Notes: generated from the letters alone by a model not told the origin. A stretch of 64,000 bases of DNA from Pictodentalium vernedei (GCA_031216915.1 CM062294.1:391211217-391275216), one strand, 5' to 3'. Shown: positions 9,099 to 22,400, counted from the stretch's first letter. Numbers and translations: made by a program.

Positions 9099-10722
9099 TG
9101 AAAGTGTCAATGACATTGTAGCTCAACTTGATAAACTTGATCTTGGTAAGTTATAAATGAAATGGCAAAATTGAAGATCATTGGTACCAATGTTATTTGG
9201 TGAAATTTCAGCATAACAGCATTGTGTGTGCACAACGTCAAGAGTAATCCTTGAATTTATAATTGTAAACTGTAAGACTGGCTAAAGGAAGAATGTTGAT
9301 ACACAAATGCAGTAAGTTCAGAGGTTATTGTGAAGGGCAACTTTTTTCACAGGAATGAATGCTAACCAATAGCTCTTATCTAAAGATCTCGCCCAATGAG
9401 CACACCAAGTTAAAAAAAAAATCCTGATAAATGTGGCCTGTTGGCCATGTCAAAGAGGAATGTTTATGCACAAATGCAATAAATTCAAAGACTGCTGCGA
9501 ACAGCAACAGTTTTTGATGGAAATGAAAAGAAAATTGATAGCTCCTATCTTTGTCATCCTGCATAAGCATACAAAGTTTCAAAACAACCTGATAATGAAT
9601 GCACCCTCTGAGGCATGCCAAAGGAAGATGTTAATGCACAAATGCACTAAGTTTGAATGTCATTGCTTGTGGCAATGTTTTTTTCTCTTTTTTATGGAAA
9701 TTCATAAATATACCCTGCAGAGAGTGCAAAAGGGATAAATTGCTACTCAAATACAGTAAGTTCAAAGGCTGGTGAAAACGACAATAATTTTTTAAAGGAA
9801 ATGAAAATAAATGCGATCTGTGAGGTGTGCCAAAGGAAATTGTGGATGTACGTACATACGTACGCCGATGGACGAGAAGTGATTGCAATAGCTCAGCTTG
9901 ACTTTGCCAAGTTGAGCTAATAAATGTGCCCTGTAGGGTGTGCCAAGGAAAATATTGAGGTCAGACTACACTAAGTTCTAAGAACGTTGGCCGTGGCAAC
10001 ATTTTTTGACAGAAATGGAAAAAAATCGATAGCTCCCATCTAGAGGTCACCCCAAACAAGCATACCAGGTTTCAAAGCAATCTGATCATAAATGTGCCCT
10101 GTAGGGTGTGCCAAAGGGAAATATTGTGATCTGACTAAACAAAGTTCTAAGAACGTTGGCCGTGGCAACATTTTTTGACAGAAATTGAAGAAAATCGATA
10201 GCTCCCATCTAGAGGTCACCCCAAATAAGCATGCCAGGTTTCAAAGCAATCCAATCATAAATGTGCCCTGTAGGGTGTGCCAAAGGGAAATATTGAGGTC
10301 TTCTGACTGAACTAAGTTTTAAGAACGTTGGCCGTGGCAACATTTTTTGACAGAAATTGAAGAAAATCTATAGCTCCCATCTAGAGGTCTCCCCAAACAA
10401 GCATACCAGGTTTCAAAGCAATCCAATCATAAATGTACCCTGTAGTGTGTGCCAAAGGGAAAAATTGTGGTTTGACTAAACTAAGTTCTAAGAACGTTGG
10501 CCACGGCAACATTTTTTGACAGAAATTGAAGAAAATCGATAGCTCCCATCTAGAGGTCACCCCAAATAAGCATACCAAGTTTCAAAGTGATCTGATCATA
10601 AATGCGATCTGTGAGGTGTGCCAAAGGAAATCATGGACGTATTTACTAACGTACGTACGTACGTCGACGGACGAGAAGTGATGGCAATAGCTCAGCTTGA
10701 CTTTGTCAAGTTGAGCTAAAAA
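9099..10722 (-). repeat. Tandem-core elements with TAGCTCAACTTG termini, subfamily A (two joined members)
   Basis: The left end is GAAAGTGTCAATGACA followed by TAGCTCAACTTG. An internal right end (GACGAGAAGTGA ... AGTTGAGCTAATAA) falls at about 9920, and a second right end (AGTTGAGCTAAAAA) at 10722. Between them are ~175-bp tandem units with TGTGCCCTGTAGGGTGTGCC, GTTGGCCGTGGCAAC and ATAGCTCCCATCTAGAGG. This reads as one element (9099-9920) joined to a second that lacks its left end. The same units occur inverted at 57624-59017. Short open frames inside the units are not genes. Confidence 0.7.
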
Positions 10723-11504
10723 GCATATGGACTGTGTTGCCTGTCGTCGTGTCTGTTCGAGAATACCTGTAACTTTCAATTTCAAGCTGAAAGGAATTCA
10801 GGGTCAGATATAGAAATGTGTGGGCCTGAGCAGCAAAAATGTGGGGTCCCCAAAACTCCAAATTTTGTCTTGCATTCAAGAAAGAGCTGTCACAGCCTTC
10901 GAAAGTGTAACCACATGTTCGATCAGGATTACATTTGTAACCAATAGAAATGTTGCTTTGACTAAGTAAGCTAAAATTAGCATGGTTTGCCAAGTCGTTT
11001 ATGGAACTAATTATTTGACTGGTTTTTATTTATTAATGTGTGATGTCAAAGTGATGCCTGATAACTCCTGTGTTATTTTTAGCGTGCTTCATAGTCAAAA
11101 AGACTTGTTTTTCAGAACACTTTCGAACAAAAATTGCATACAACAAACAATTATTTTAACTTGTATAAGGTTTGGGCGATCAATTCTGTCTCTGATGGAT
11201 TTGAAAAATTGTAAGTCTATTGCATTCATTTGCGACACCGACGGCAATAATACGCTGCCTCTGCTGCCGTTAAGGCCCACTGCGACAGCATTTGTCTCGG
11301 CATTGCCAAATGCTGTCACGATTTCCGAGGGCCAAAGGAGTACTAGTAAGGTTTTTGAATGGTAAGACTCTTGGTTGCTGTGATTTGAAAAACACTGATG
11401 AGGTCAAAATTAATAACCGCAGGGGCCGAAATAGGAAGCGTAGTGGGGGTGATTTTCGTCTCAAAATAAATAAGCGTACCGTACATTTATTCGGGTCACA
11501 AGAG
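10723..11504. other. Low-repeat stretch with unassigned open frames on both strands
   Basis: A plus-strand frame (10982-11365, 127 codons) overlaps a minus-strand frame (11095-11319, 74 codons). The minus frame contains VTAFGNAETNAVAV, which recalls the switch-I region of myosins only superficially, without the following asparagine/serine motif. I do not recognise either frame and cannot show that either is expressed. This is one of the few stretches in the window that is not obviously repetitive. Confidence 0.25.
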
Positions 11505-12799
11505 TATCTTGTTTGATAAAGTTCATTAAGCCTGTCATGATTAATTGAGCAGTTGATTAATCATTGAAAATGCCCATAATTGACTACAATTTCAAAATCG
11601 ACAGTTTGGGTTTTCATCACTCCTTTACTGATGAATTATTGGTTATTACTCTCTTTCCCATCATGATAGTAAGAAGTGTCTTGAGGCCATAGAATATCAA
11701 AAAGCATTGTAATTGATATGGGAAAGAAGATTATAGACACAGTACAGTCGCTGTGGACTGGTCATAGTCCACGCGTGGGCAGTGATGTCCATAAATGCAT
11801 TTCCCAGGTAATAAAAATCATCATCAGCAAATTTTAATTAATGAAGCACTACACTGTACCCGGTGTTTCATTATTTAAATTTTTGATGATTATTCCTACA
11901 ATTAGTGTTTGGAATCTAATATTATTGCTTCCGTGGAAATAAAGGCCACTCGTAGAAAGTGACCAGTGGACAGCGGCTGTACTGTACGACATATGACACC
12001 ATGTCTGGCATTCTAGAATGTACAGGAGAAAAAATTATTGCCCTTCCCAATTTGCTAAGGAGTGTGGGGAACACCACATCAAACGTTACTGATAGTAACA
12101 ATTGCCTTCAAGATGACTTGAAATCTCCAGTCTGTTGATCAGAGTTCCAACCACTTTATTCAGCGTCGAAGATTCAAGTGAAGTCTTGCGTAGATCAAGG
12201 GAAGTCACTCCACATGTGAAGTGGAATGCACTGTGGAAATAGGATAATGGTCATTTCTAACACAGGAGTGCAATTGCCTTAAATCTCAATGCATCTATTA
12301 TATAAGACTCTTGACCACCTCAGATCCAAACCTGAATCTAGGCTCAGGTTTGGACCCCCGAGATGGTCAAGAGTTTGAATTTTCCTTGGAGAGCAGGAGG
12401 CGTGCAGCATGCCTGCATTTCTAAAGAATGTCTGGCCTGAGGAAGTAATGACCAAAAACAATGTTTTTTATATAGTTATTTCTAGAGGTCACAGTGTACG
12501 ATTAAAGTCGACATTAATCAATTATTCTTCTTCAAAAGTCGATCATGAAATTTCATAATCGTGCCAGCCGTAAAGTTCATGGAGCTCTGTCAAACAAGAT
12601 TTGAAAAATTAAATTCTTGTATTGGGTGCAATGATTGCAAGGAGATTCTGATATGTATCTGTGAAACCTGGGAATTCAGTGGTTGTCAGATTAATTTTTG
12701 TGCAGACTACTTTGCAGTGGTAACCTGAGAAGTGGAGTTGTAAGTGTTTACTGTTCAACTGGTTGATAGAATCCAAAGTACTTTTACTCTTGGAATTCA
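11505..12799 (+). repeat. Dispersed duplicate A, paired with 38438-39482
   Basis: This sequence is repeated in the same orientation about 27 kb away, with scattered substitutions (for example GCCTGTCATGATTAATTGAG in both). It has no long open frame. The main difference is a ~247-bp MITE present only in this copy (11739-11985). A hairpin at about 12306-12373 (CTCTTGACCA and inverse) is shared by both copies. Confidence 0.8.
11739..11985. mobile_element. MITE with ~26-bp terminal inverted repeats
   Basis: The ends are ACAGTACAGTCGCTGTGGAC and the inverse of ACAGTACAGCCGCTGTCCAC. The paralogous duplicate at 38438-39482 lacks this segment and runs straight across the site, which confirms insertion. 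It has no coding capacity. I could not define an unambiguous target duplication or assign a superfamily. Confidence 0.7.
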
Positions 12800-12802
12800 A
12801 AA

Positions 12803-14472
12803 TGAAAGTGTCAATGACACTGTAGCTCAACTTGTCAAGACAAAGACATGTACATGTATAGTATGTGACACAGCAATGACAAACATCTAGGTAATGACCT
12901 GATAACAAAGGTACATATAAAGTATTGTAACGGTCTGTACATGAATACTGACCGTTGCCTGTAACAAATGTATAGGTAAAGTATTGTAAAGGTGGGTGAC
13001 AGTCAGATGCTGAACTAGAAAAGAAATCTTTGAGTCCCAGAGTGGGTCTGACTGAACCCCAAAATATTTGTTCTCATAGCACAGTGATAACAAAGGCACC
13101 CCAAAACACACTCGTTCCTGTCCCAAGGTGAAAACAAAAGTACTCAAGAAGTTTTGTGAAGATCAGTTCATAAATACGAGCTGTATAGAACTTGTGACAA
13201 AAAACTGATTAGACCTAATTTCGGTACAAAATGGCCACTGGCAGCCATCTTGAATTTTAGACCGCACCCAGAAACACTCGTTCTCGTCCCAAGGTGATAA
13301 CAAAGGTACCCAAGACATTTCGTGAAGATCAGTTCATAAATACAGACTCTAGTCTGAGCCGTATTGACATGTGTACTTAATGTGTGTAAGTCGCACTGAA
13401 AAAATCAAAGTTCATCTAATTTGCATAATTTCTGCACGAGAAAAAAACCCGTATTATATGTGATGCATCCCATGGTACTAAACATTCACACAAAATAATT
13501 ATTCAAATCAGGGCTTTCATATGGAAGTTATGTGCAAAAATCTGATTGCACCTAATTTTGTACAAAATGGCTGCCATCGGCCATCTTGAATTTCGGACCG
13601 GACCCAAAAACACTCGTTCTCGTCCCACGGTGATACCAAAGGTACCCAAGAAGTTTCGTAAAGATCGGTTCATAAATACGGCCTCTAGCCCGAGCCGTAT
13701 TGGCATTTGCATTTACAGTGCTGAAAGTAACCCCAAAAAACATCAAAATTAGTCTAATTTGCACAATTTACGTACGAGAAAAAAACCCGTATTATATGTG
13801 ATGTATCCCATGGTACTAAACATTCATACAAAAAATTATTCAAATCAGAGCTTTCATATGGAAGTTCTGTACAAAAAACAGATTTCTGCATCGTCTGTAC
13901 AAAATGGTGGCTGGCAGCCATCTTGAATTTCTGACCACACCCAAAAACACTCATTCTCGTCCCACAGTCATAACAAAGGTACCCAAGAAGTTTCATAAAG
14001 ATCGGTTCATAAATACGGCCTCTAGCCCGAGCCATAGCAGCTTGGCACTTACAGCTCTGAAAGTAACACTAAATAAATCAAAGTCAGTCTAATTTGCATA
14101 ATTTACGCACGAGAAAAAAACCCGTATTATATGTGATGTATCCCATGGTACTAAACATTTATACAAAACTTTATTCAAATCAGAACTTTCATACAGAAGT
14201 TCTGTACAAAAAACTGATTTTTGCATCATCGGTACAAAATGGCCACTGGCAGCCATCTTGAATTTCGGACCACACCTAAAAACACTTGTTCCCATCCCAG
14301 GGTCATAACAAAGGTACACAAGAAGTTTCGTAAAGATCGGTTCATAAATACGACCTCTAGCCCGAGCCATAGCCAATTGTTGACGTACGGACAGACGGAC
14401 GGACGGACGGACAGACGGACGACGGGCCATGACAATAGCTCAAATTTGACTTCGTCAAAGTTGAGCTAAAAA
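12803..14472 (-). repeat. Tandem-core element with TAGCTCAACTTG termini, subfamily B
   Basis: The left end is GAAAGTGTCAATGACACT then TAGCTCAACTTG; the right end is a GACGGACGGACGG run then TAGCTCAAATTTGACTTCG and AGTTGAGCTAAAAA. The core has diverged ~200-300 bp units with AAACCCGTATTATATGTGA, CCCATGGTACTAAACATT and AAGATCGGTTCATAAATACG. A near full-length inverted copy lies at 55004-56847. Short frames in the units repeat from unit to unit and are not genes. Confidence 0.75.
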
Positions 14473-14784
14473 TGACAGATGGTGTAATGTTGCAAAATGT
14501 CCCCCCCCCCCCCCCCCCCAAAAAAAAAGATATTTAGGATAACCCTACAGAGCCGAAAAAATTATCCCGACCGTAAAAATTTTATCGCTCATTTAGATCA
14601 ATGTAACCCTAAATTTCCATCCCACTTCAACTGTGAATTTAAAACCGGTTCTGGAACTGAAGCTTTCAAAATTATGTGTAGAAATAAGTATACTGGACAG
14701 TATAAATGAAGAGCAAGTGGCAAATTTCAGTTCAGCAAAGGAAGTCGCATTTGATAAACTGATGAACATTTTAAAATTCTTCAC

Positions 14785-15145
14785 TGGGAGCGCGGTGGCT
14801 CAGTGGTAGACTGTTGGACTTCTATGCTAGAGGTCCCAAGTTCGATCCCCGTCCGGGACAACCCGCGTTGTGTCCTTGGGCAAGGCACTTTATCCTGGTT
14901 GCCCACATGGGGGCATGATGATGCCGTGTACTAAGGCGTACTGCACGTCGATGGTGCACATGTCTTCAACCGCTGTAACTCTGCTTGAGCGGAGCTTGAA
15001 CAGAGTTAGAATGTTGAGGAGCTGACAGTTGCTCGTCGCTGCTCGGTGGTTCTCTCCGGGTACTCCGGCTTCCTCCACCAGTAAAACCGTCACGGTCATG
15101 ATTAGCCATTGACCTTAAACCCCAATAAATACATAAATAAAATAT
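14785..15145 (+). mobile_element. tRNA-derived SINE, copy S1
   Basis: It begins with a tRNA-like head: GTGGCTCAGTGGTAGAC resembles a pol III A box and GTTCGATCCCC a B box. The body contains TGTGTCCTTGGGCAAGGCAC and CGGTGGTTCTCTC, and the tail is an AATA-type repeat. Transcription by RNA polymerase III is expected from the family. The central TCCTTGGGCAAGG block resembles conserved SINE domains known from many invertebrates; I cannot confirm which. Confidence 0.75.
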
Positions 15146-16693
15146 AGAACCTTAGTGAGCACGCTCACATACCCCACGCGCCCCAATATTTTAAGCTCGG
15201 AAAAGTGTAATTTTTAGGAAAATGACATGGAAATCTGTTAGTTGTATTTTTCAGAGTCCAGGGCCTGTAATTTCCACAAAAATCAGCCAAGCAGAACGAA
15301 ACGCAAACTTGATCTGTAAGTCATTGTGGTAGACTCACATACTAAAATGGCCGTAATTTCGATAATATCTGAAAGCGTGTAGAAAAAGTCCGGAAAACTA
15401 ATTTTGATGAACTTTTCAAAGTCACAGGGCCGTAATTTCGGTAAAAATCAGTGGAGCAGAACAAAATACAAACTTGATCTGTAGGCCACCATGTTAGACA
15501 AACATACCAAAAATCAGCTCAATATCTGGAAGCATGTAGAGAAAAAGCCTGGAAAACTGTAATTTTGATGAACTTTTCAAAGTCTATGGGGCCGTAATTT
15601 TGGTAAAAATCAGTGGAGCAGAACAAAACCCAAACTTGTTCTGTAGGCCACCATGTTAGACTAACATACCAAAAATCAGCTCAATATCTGGAAGCGTGTA
15701 GGAAAAAAGTCCGCAAAACTGGAATTTTGATGAACTTTTCAAAGTTCAAGGGCCGTAATTTTGGTAAAAATCAGTGGAGCAGAACAAAATGCAAACTTGA
15801 TCTGTAAGCCACCATGTCAGACTAACATACCAAAAATCAGCTCAATATCTGGAAGCGTGTAGAAAAAAAGTATAGAAAACTGTAATTTTGATGCATTTTT
15901 CAGAGTTCAAGGGCCGTAATTTTGGTAACTAGAGGGGGTATCAGTACCCCGTGGCTCACCAACAGGTGGCCAATGTAAAGGGGTGGCTGGAGTAAAAAAC
16001 AAAAATTCAAAACTTGCACACAAAAGTCCAAAATTAAAGAAAATAAGCAGCTAAAGGGTTAAATAATATAATAATAACCCCTAAGAAGCATGCTAACATA
16101 AAATAGGAACCATGGCAATATGCTACAAGGTAAGTCTCCACTTTGAAAAAAAGAGAAAGACAAACCTCAAAACCTGCACTCAAAAGTAAAAAAAGTATCA
16201 CATTTGTTTCAAAGGGTTAAAATTTAGAAAAATACCCTGAAAATATTACAATAACCAGCATGGCAATATGCCAGTGAGATAAAACTCCACTTAAAAAAAA
16301 TATCAAAACCTGCACACTAAAGTACAAAACCTGCACAGAAAAGTCAAAAATTAAAGTAAATAAGCAGCTAAAGGGTTAAATAATATAAAAATAGCCCAAG
16401 AAGCATCCTAACATAAAATAGGAACCATGGCAATATGCTACAAGGTAAGTCACCACTTGGAAGAAAAGAAAGACAAACCTCAAAACCTGCACATAAAAGT
16501 AAAAAAAAGAATCACATTTGTTTCAAGGGGTTAAAATTGAGAAAAATACCCTGTCACAGTAACCACAATGGCAATATGCCAGTAAGGTGAAAGTTTAATT
16601 GAAAAATATCCACTTGGAAGAAAAGAAAGACAAACCTCAAAACCTGCACATAAAAGTATCACATTTGTTTCAAAGGGTTAAAATTTAGAAAAA

Positions 16694-16921
16694 GTTAAAA
16701 AATTTATAGTAATTTATATATTTTTTATACTTACCAATGACCCAGACATAGCTGGTGCTAACTCTTAAAATATAGGGCCAAACACAAATTTTGCCCCCCA
16801 ATCCCCAAAATTTGCATCTAAAACCAAAGAAAACATGCCCTGAATGGCCCTCCACACTTCACCTCTACTGCGCATGCGCAGTGTCAAGGACGTTCCGAAA
16901 TTGGCGCCATTAATCATTCTA
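16694..16921 (-). repeat. 3' inverted terminal repeat of DIRS copy 2
   Basis: It contains TACCAATGACCCAGACATAG, GGGCCAAACACAAATTTTGC, the palindrome TGCGCATGCGCA (about 16868-16879) and TTGGCGCC. It is the inverse of 23244-23416, apart from outer ~25 bases that differ. Confidence 0.8.
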
Positions 16922-16995
16922 ATAACCAGTGCCTGGTAAGCGCTATGTACTCAGCGGGGAGGTAAGAGTTCCCAACTCCTGGGAGGGCCATCCCC

Positions 16996-17084
16996 GTCTG
17001 GGTCATTGGTAAGTATAAAAAATATATAAATTACTATAAATTTTTTAACATTTTTATACTGTACCAATGACCCAGACATAGCTG
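16996..17084. other. Internal complementary region of DIRS copy 2
   Basis: The first half (GTCTGGGTCATTGGTAAG ... TTTTTTAAC) is the exact inverse of the outer left end of the element. The second half (ATTTTTATACTGTACC ... CCAGAC) is the exact inverse of the outer right end. This head-to-head record of both termini is diagnostic for DIRS elements and is thought to template completion of the circular intermediate. Confidence 0.85.
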
Positions 17085-17639
17085 AATAGTAAAAAGGCTG
17101 GAGGGCCAAGGACATAGAGCAAGATGGAATACGCTCAATTATATAAAAAAGAGTCATCCCCTATAGAGAAAAAGAAGTATTAGGCCTTACATGTATCTTT
17201 CTTATTTATGATAAATTAGAAAGACACAACACCTTCCAAAATTGAGCATCATACATCCATGTACTCTATTAATATCTAGTATAATCCTTATACTAATAAT
17301 TTTTAAAGTAAGCCAATAAATAAAGTAAGTCTAGAGAATAGAGACTCTTTATACTCCTTAAAAGTGTCTGAGGATTGTATAATAATGTCCGTTGACACGT
17401 GTTATATTCAAAAGCTATACTTTAAAAACTAAGACCTGAATGAATTTTTAAAACATAAACTTCTCACTAAACAACCATCCCAATAACAGCTCAGAATTAC
17501 TAACTCCAGAGGAGGTATCCCCTTGTTTTCATAGTAAAACAGGTGACCCAAGGGAACACCCCGCCCCCCCTTTTCTTGCCCTGGGTCAAATAGCCCAGAG
17601 CGAAGAGAGCAGCAGAACGGAGTCACTGCCGAAACAGAC

Positions 17640-18620
17640 AGCCTACCTAGCTATAGTAGCAACTGTTAAGTGAATGACATTCTGAGCAGTAGATAATAGA
17701 CCTAACAATAGAGGCCTCCAGAAATGGACTGAATATTTCTGAGATAAAAATTCATGAATGTGGATGGCTGAGCGCAAAGAGCAGCCTTCAAAAGTCTATA
17801 ATAGCGACACTATTAATGTAAGCCCAAGATGTAGAAGAACTCTTACTTCATGAGCCGAAATCTCAAACACAACTGCTGAGTCAATGATATACCATAAGCA
17901 GTATCGATAGTTAATTGAATCCATTAGCAATAGAATGGAGCGTAACGTCCTTCTATTAGGCATCAAAGACAGAAGAAGCTTACGCCCGTAGTAATAAACA
18001 GATATCTGTTTATAAATACATAAACTTTAACCGGACAGAGTAAAGGCCTGTGCCCGTACGAAGACGGAAGGACCTTAATAACAATAGGTTCCGGATATTA
18101 ATTAGGAGCCTGACTGTTATGCAAAAATCCAACCTAAATAGTAAAGGAAGTAGTGATTCCGAAACTACGAAAGTGAAAATCATCCACCGATAGTGCATGA
18201 AACTCACTGACTCTTCAGTAAAAGAGAAGCCAACAGAATTACTGTCTAAAAGGTCAGAATTTGAAAACTACTGTTTCCAGAGACTCAAATGATTACTTAG
18301 CTAAATAAGAACCGAAGTTAAATTCCATATAGGAATTTAATCTAATGATTCTAAGTCTATTTATCGAAAAGTTACTGACTTAGATAAAGAGACATAAGAC
18401 TCAATTGTAAACTATCATAGAGTGCATAGGTATGAGGTAACATAAACCTATAACCTTAATAATAACAGGCTGCAGTAGATCTTGTCAAACAAGTATACTA
18501 AAAAGTTGCAATGACTAGTATGGAGGGATCAACAATATCAACATAGTGATCCCTACACCAACGACGGAAGAGCCTCCACTTTAGCCGCATAGTATAGCGA
18601 AGAAGAGGTTCTCCTATAGT
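17640..18620 (-). pseudogene. Tyrosine recombinase remnant, DIRS copy 2
   Basis: It aligns by eye with 380-1370 of copy 1 (for example ATCCACCGATAGTGCATGAA and CGTAGTAATAAACAGATATC) but has numerous one- to few-base deletions and stops. No frame longer than ~70 codons survives. Nonfunctional. Confidence 0.75.
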
Positions 18621-19553
18621 AAGAAATCGCGTCCAAAGCTCGTCCAGTACAATGCTTACAATGCAATAAGGATCACACAACGGAATGTGATAAAGATGAC
18701 ACAATTTTACCCAGCGAAAAAAGATCCTCTTATGGAGGAAGATTTCGCGTTAAGTCCCACAGTAGACCTCAGAGTAAATTTACCCACGGTCTCTGTGAAG
18801 ACAGAGATGCTATCAACAGAAATGTATTGTTGTTGTTTATCTTAGCAATACTTGCTGAAACAACAGCGCAGGAGGATACGCATATCCTATCATTCCGTCC
18901 TATTAGATCAATAGAGCGTTAACAACATAAGCTCAGAGATCCGGACAAGCAAACACATACGTCTGCAATTGACAAGCAAGTTGTGTCGTAAATAAATTAT
19001 CATTGGGCGCTTCCATTGATAGCAACTCTGAATGAATACTTGTTTGTTGAGAGTCAATTCTGACGGCAACAAGCGACCCATAAGTGAACGGGAGTCCGGT
19101 AATACAATCAGACGAGCCGGAATATGACGGACCGAAGCAGAACTTGGTGTACTATAGCAAACAGAAGAATTCTTTCCATTAAATTGAATAACGGAAACGA
19201 ATGAGTGCCTCCCTGGTTCCGGAGATACGCCACTACTGTCGAATTAACGGAGAGGATTTGGACATGCGTTTCTGAATAATGTTCATCCAATAACATAAAG
19301 CAAGCCTAAACAAACATTATTCCGTGGAAGATAAGTGCTTACTTAGAGACTGCGGAACCCAAAGACCCAGGCGCTTCGAATCCGTTGGGATCAATATTAT
19401 ATCCCAACCTGTTTGACTGGCAACCGTCATAATTATAAAACTCGGATCCGGCAACTGCAGTGGCACTCTCTGAGTCAACCACCGAATGTTTGCCCCAGTT
19501 AGAATCTCTTGCTACACTAGATAGACAAGAGAACGTGTAAATCGAGCAATTCA
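18621..19553 (-). pseudogene. MT and RNase H remnant with RT core deleted, DIRS copy 2
   Basis: It aligns with about 1370-2345 of copy 1, covering the MT segment and most of RNase H. At about 19553 the match jumps to copy-1 position ~3645 in gag, so about 1.3 kb encoding the RT catalytic core (including the YLDD region) is missing. Frames are broken throughout. Confidence 0.7.
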
Positions 19554-22400
19554 TGGATTGCTGAAAAGTTGCAGTCGAAGAGAAGCTTCTCCGAGAACGA
19601 AGCGACTCTGAGAGAGTTCTTCACCTTACTATCCACGCACGTGGATGTAGCTAGGGCTGCGTCACGTCTAACCAACTCCAAGCAGCCACTGAAGGGCGGA
19701 GTTATACGTGAACAAACTACTGCCCTCACAAGAAATCACATTGAGGATTATATCCCGGAATTCTTTCTCTTGAAGACGTAATGATAACGCCTCAGTAAGG
19801 TGGATTACGTATGATAAAGCGTCTAAGTTAAGTCTATTAGACATCATTGTCGTTTCCAACATTGTGGTTGGAAAAGACATGGACGGCGAAAAAGATTATT
19901 TCCAGTCTTTAACCACGCCGTCTAGACGCATATGAACTCTCGGTATGCCCTGTTCTGCCAAAATAAATTATTCGTATAAATGATAAAAGGCAGAAATGAG
20001 CATTGCGGACAAGAAACTAAACTATCATGCATGGTAGCAGGCTTATATATATATATAGCGTCGATAAATAATACACATGTTCTAATGACATTATTGGACT
20101 GTGTCGGTAAGTCAGGGACAATGTCCCTGAACCGATCCAAAATTCCGTGTCCAATGACGCTATAAGTCTCTTATCCAACATCGCAGCAATGTAGTCCGAA
20201 ATAACAATCACTGGAAGATAATGCCGGAAGATATGTATGGCAGCTTCCGATGCTACAAAAGGGAAAACTCGAAATCTTTCGAATCCCTTTCGCCATCCTG
20301 TCGGACCCTATAAGCGTTCGGTCGTCCGTACCTGATGCAACCGCGGACCGCACCGACCCAGCGCCGTCAGATAATTCCTGACTCGACCAAGAAACTGTCG
20401 ATTGCTGGGATGCTGCGAAAAAACTGTGCTAACTCGGATAGCACGTCCGTCACTGAGGCCTGTGGAGAAGCGGTCCTACGATGCATTGCCGCTGGAAGCT
20501 CCGTGATCGTTACCCCGTGCATACTACTAATATACGAGCGAACGGAGTGTATAGGCCTCGTGTCCCTTGGCTACCGGATGGCGTGACCTGTTCGCCGTGG
20601 AATCACTGAATGACGAAACTGATCGGATACTCGAGGTCACGTAGCCAATCTGCGGTCGTGCGCACTGCTGTGAGGAAGAGGAAGCATTATCGACAGTCTC
20701 TCAGACTGTCAATATAATGGAGCGTCCCGAGCGATGGACATATGCTCCGAATGTAAAATATCTGAACCACAACATGCGGTCACCTATGTTGTTGGACGAG
20801 AGAGGGACCTCTCTCGCTCACAGCCCGGACGGACCTGGACAAGCCAGGAACCGGACTAACAGGCTTCCTCCGATCTGTCCTCAATCCGCCGTCACTGGGT
20901 GAGTACTAAAGTAATTATAGTGCTCGCATCTCCCAAATCTCCTTCCTAGACCGCAACGGACGAACCCGGCAGCCGAACCATTCGATGAATGTACGCTACA
21001 CCGGGTGAGCTAGCGAATGTCACTCCGTCGATCCTACAAGGGACCTCTTAGGCGATAGACATATTCCATGAGCACTTATTGCCGCTAGCTCTTCATTAAC
21101 TGTGACAACAGAGAACCAAAAATTTTTAAGTCCACCGACGCTATCAGTTTCTTATCCGGCATCGCAGCATTCTGGTCCGACGAAAGAACCTGTAGAAGAT
21201 CAAGTCAGATGACATACACAACAGCATATGTTGTTCCGAAAGGGAAAGCTCAAAATCCTCCGAATCCCTTTCGGTATCCCGTCGGACCGGATGAAATTTT
21301 CGGACGTCCGTACCCGCTTCCGCGGAGCGTCCCGACCCAGCATCGTCGGATAAAACATTATGCGACAGATTCAGTTGTTGCTGGGGTGCTGCAATAAGCT
21401 GTGCTATTTAGGATAGCACGTCCACCCCCGAGGCCTGTGCAGTAGCGGTCTTACGATGCATTGCCGCCGGAAGCTCCGTGTATGTTGTCTCCCGCACACT
21501 TTCCTATGCGAACGTCCGGAGTCTGCAGGCCTCGTGTCCCTGGCTACCGGATGGTGTGACCTGGTCGCCGATGATTCTCTGACTGGCGAAGCTGACTGGA
21601 TATCCGAGGTCACGTAGCCAAGAGCGGTGGTGTGCGCTACCATGAGAATGAGGAAGCCTTATTGACAGTCTCTCTGGACTGACTATATGTCGGAGCGTCC
21701 CGAGCGGCGGACGTATGCTCCGAATGCGAAACATTTTGTACCACAACATCTGGGGCCAGATGTTGTTGTACGAGAGAGGGGCCTCTCTCGCTCGCCGTCC
21801 GGATGGACCAGAACGAGCTATGAACCGGACTAAAAGGCTTCCTCCGTTCTCCCTCCAATCCGCCGTCACTGGGTGTGCATTTGGTTGATTTATAGTGCTC
21901 GCATCACCCCAAAACTCCTTCTAGACCGCAACGGACAAACCCGGCTGCCAAACCATTCGATGAATGGACGCTACACCGGGCGAGCTAGCGGACGTCAAAG
22001 GCCGTCGAACATACTAGGGTCCTCTTAGGCAATTGGCGTATTTACATGAGCACTTTTCCGCTAGCCCTTCATTAATTGTGACGACGGAGGCACACTGTTG
22101 GAAGACATCACAGATGCATCACCCTAAACTTGATCGTCTGAAATAGAAATTGATAAAGTAGAGTGACCCTGCGGGGAAAGGACCGGAATGTCCAATTCCC
22201 CACTAACATACCGTGACATACGCTTCCCATGTTGTCATCGAAATCATCAGATACAGAACAGGAGTTAATGCGAGTACACTGACCACATATAGAATGATTA
22301 TAAAAGTCAGAGGAAGACTTCCTCTTATTACAATTGATCAAAATCCTTTCAATGTGAAAAGAAAACAAAGTCCTGGTACTCGCACCAACCCCTGACAATC
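19554..22400 (-). pseudogene. Gag remnant with internal tandem duplication, DIRS copy 2
   Basis: Gag-derived fragments include LELVRRDAALATSTCVDSK near 19650. A segment of about 976 bp occurs twice in tandem (about 20130-21105 and 21106-22081); landmarks such as GAGAGAGGGACCTCTCTCGC at 20795 recur at 21771. The two halves have diverged noticeably from each other. All frames are interrupted. Confidence 0.7.

Noticed and set aside
11095-11319. Myosin-like peptide (TAFGNAET)
   Set aside because: The similarity is limited to a few residues, the following Asn/Ser switch motif is missing, and no neighbouring myosin exon is seen.
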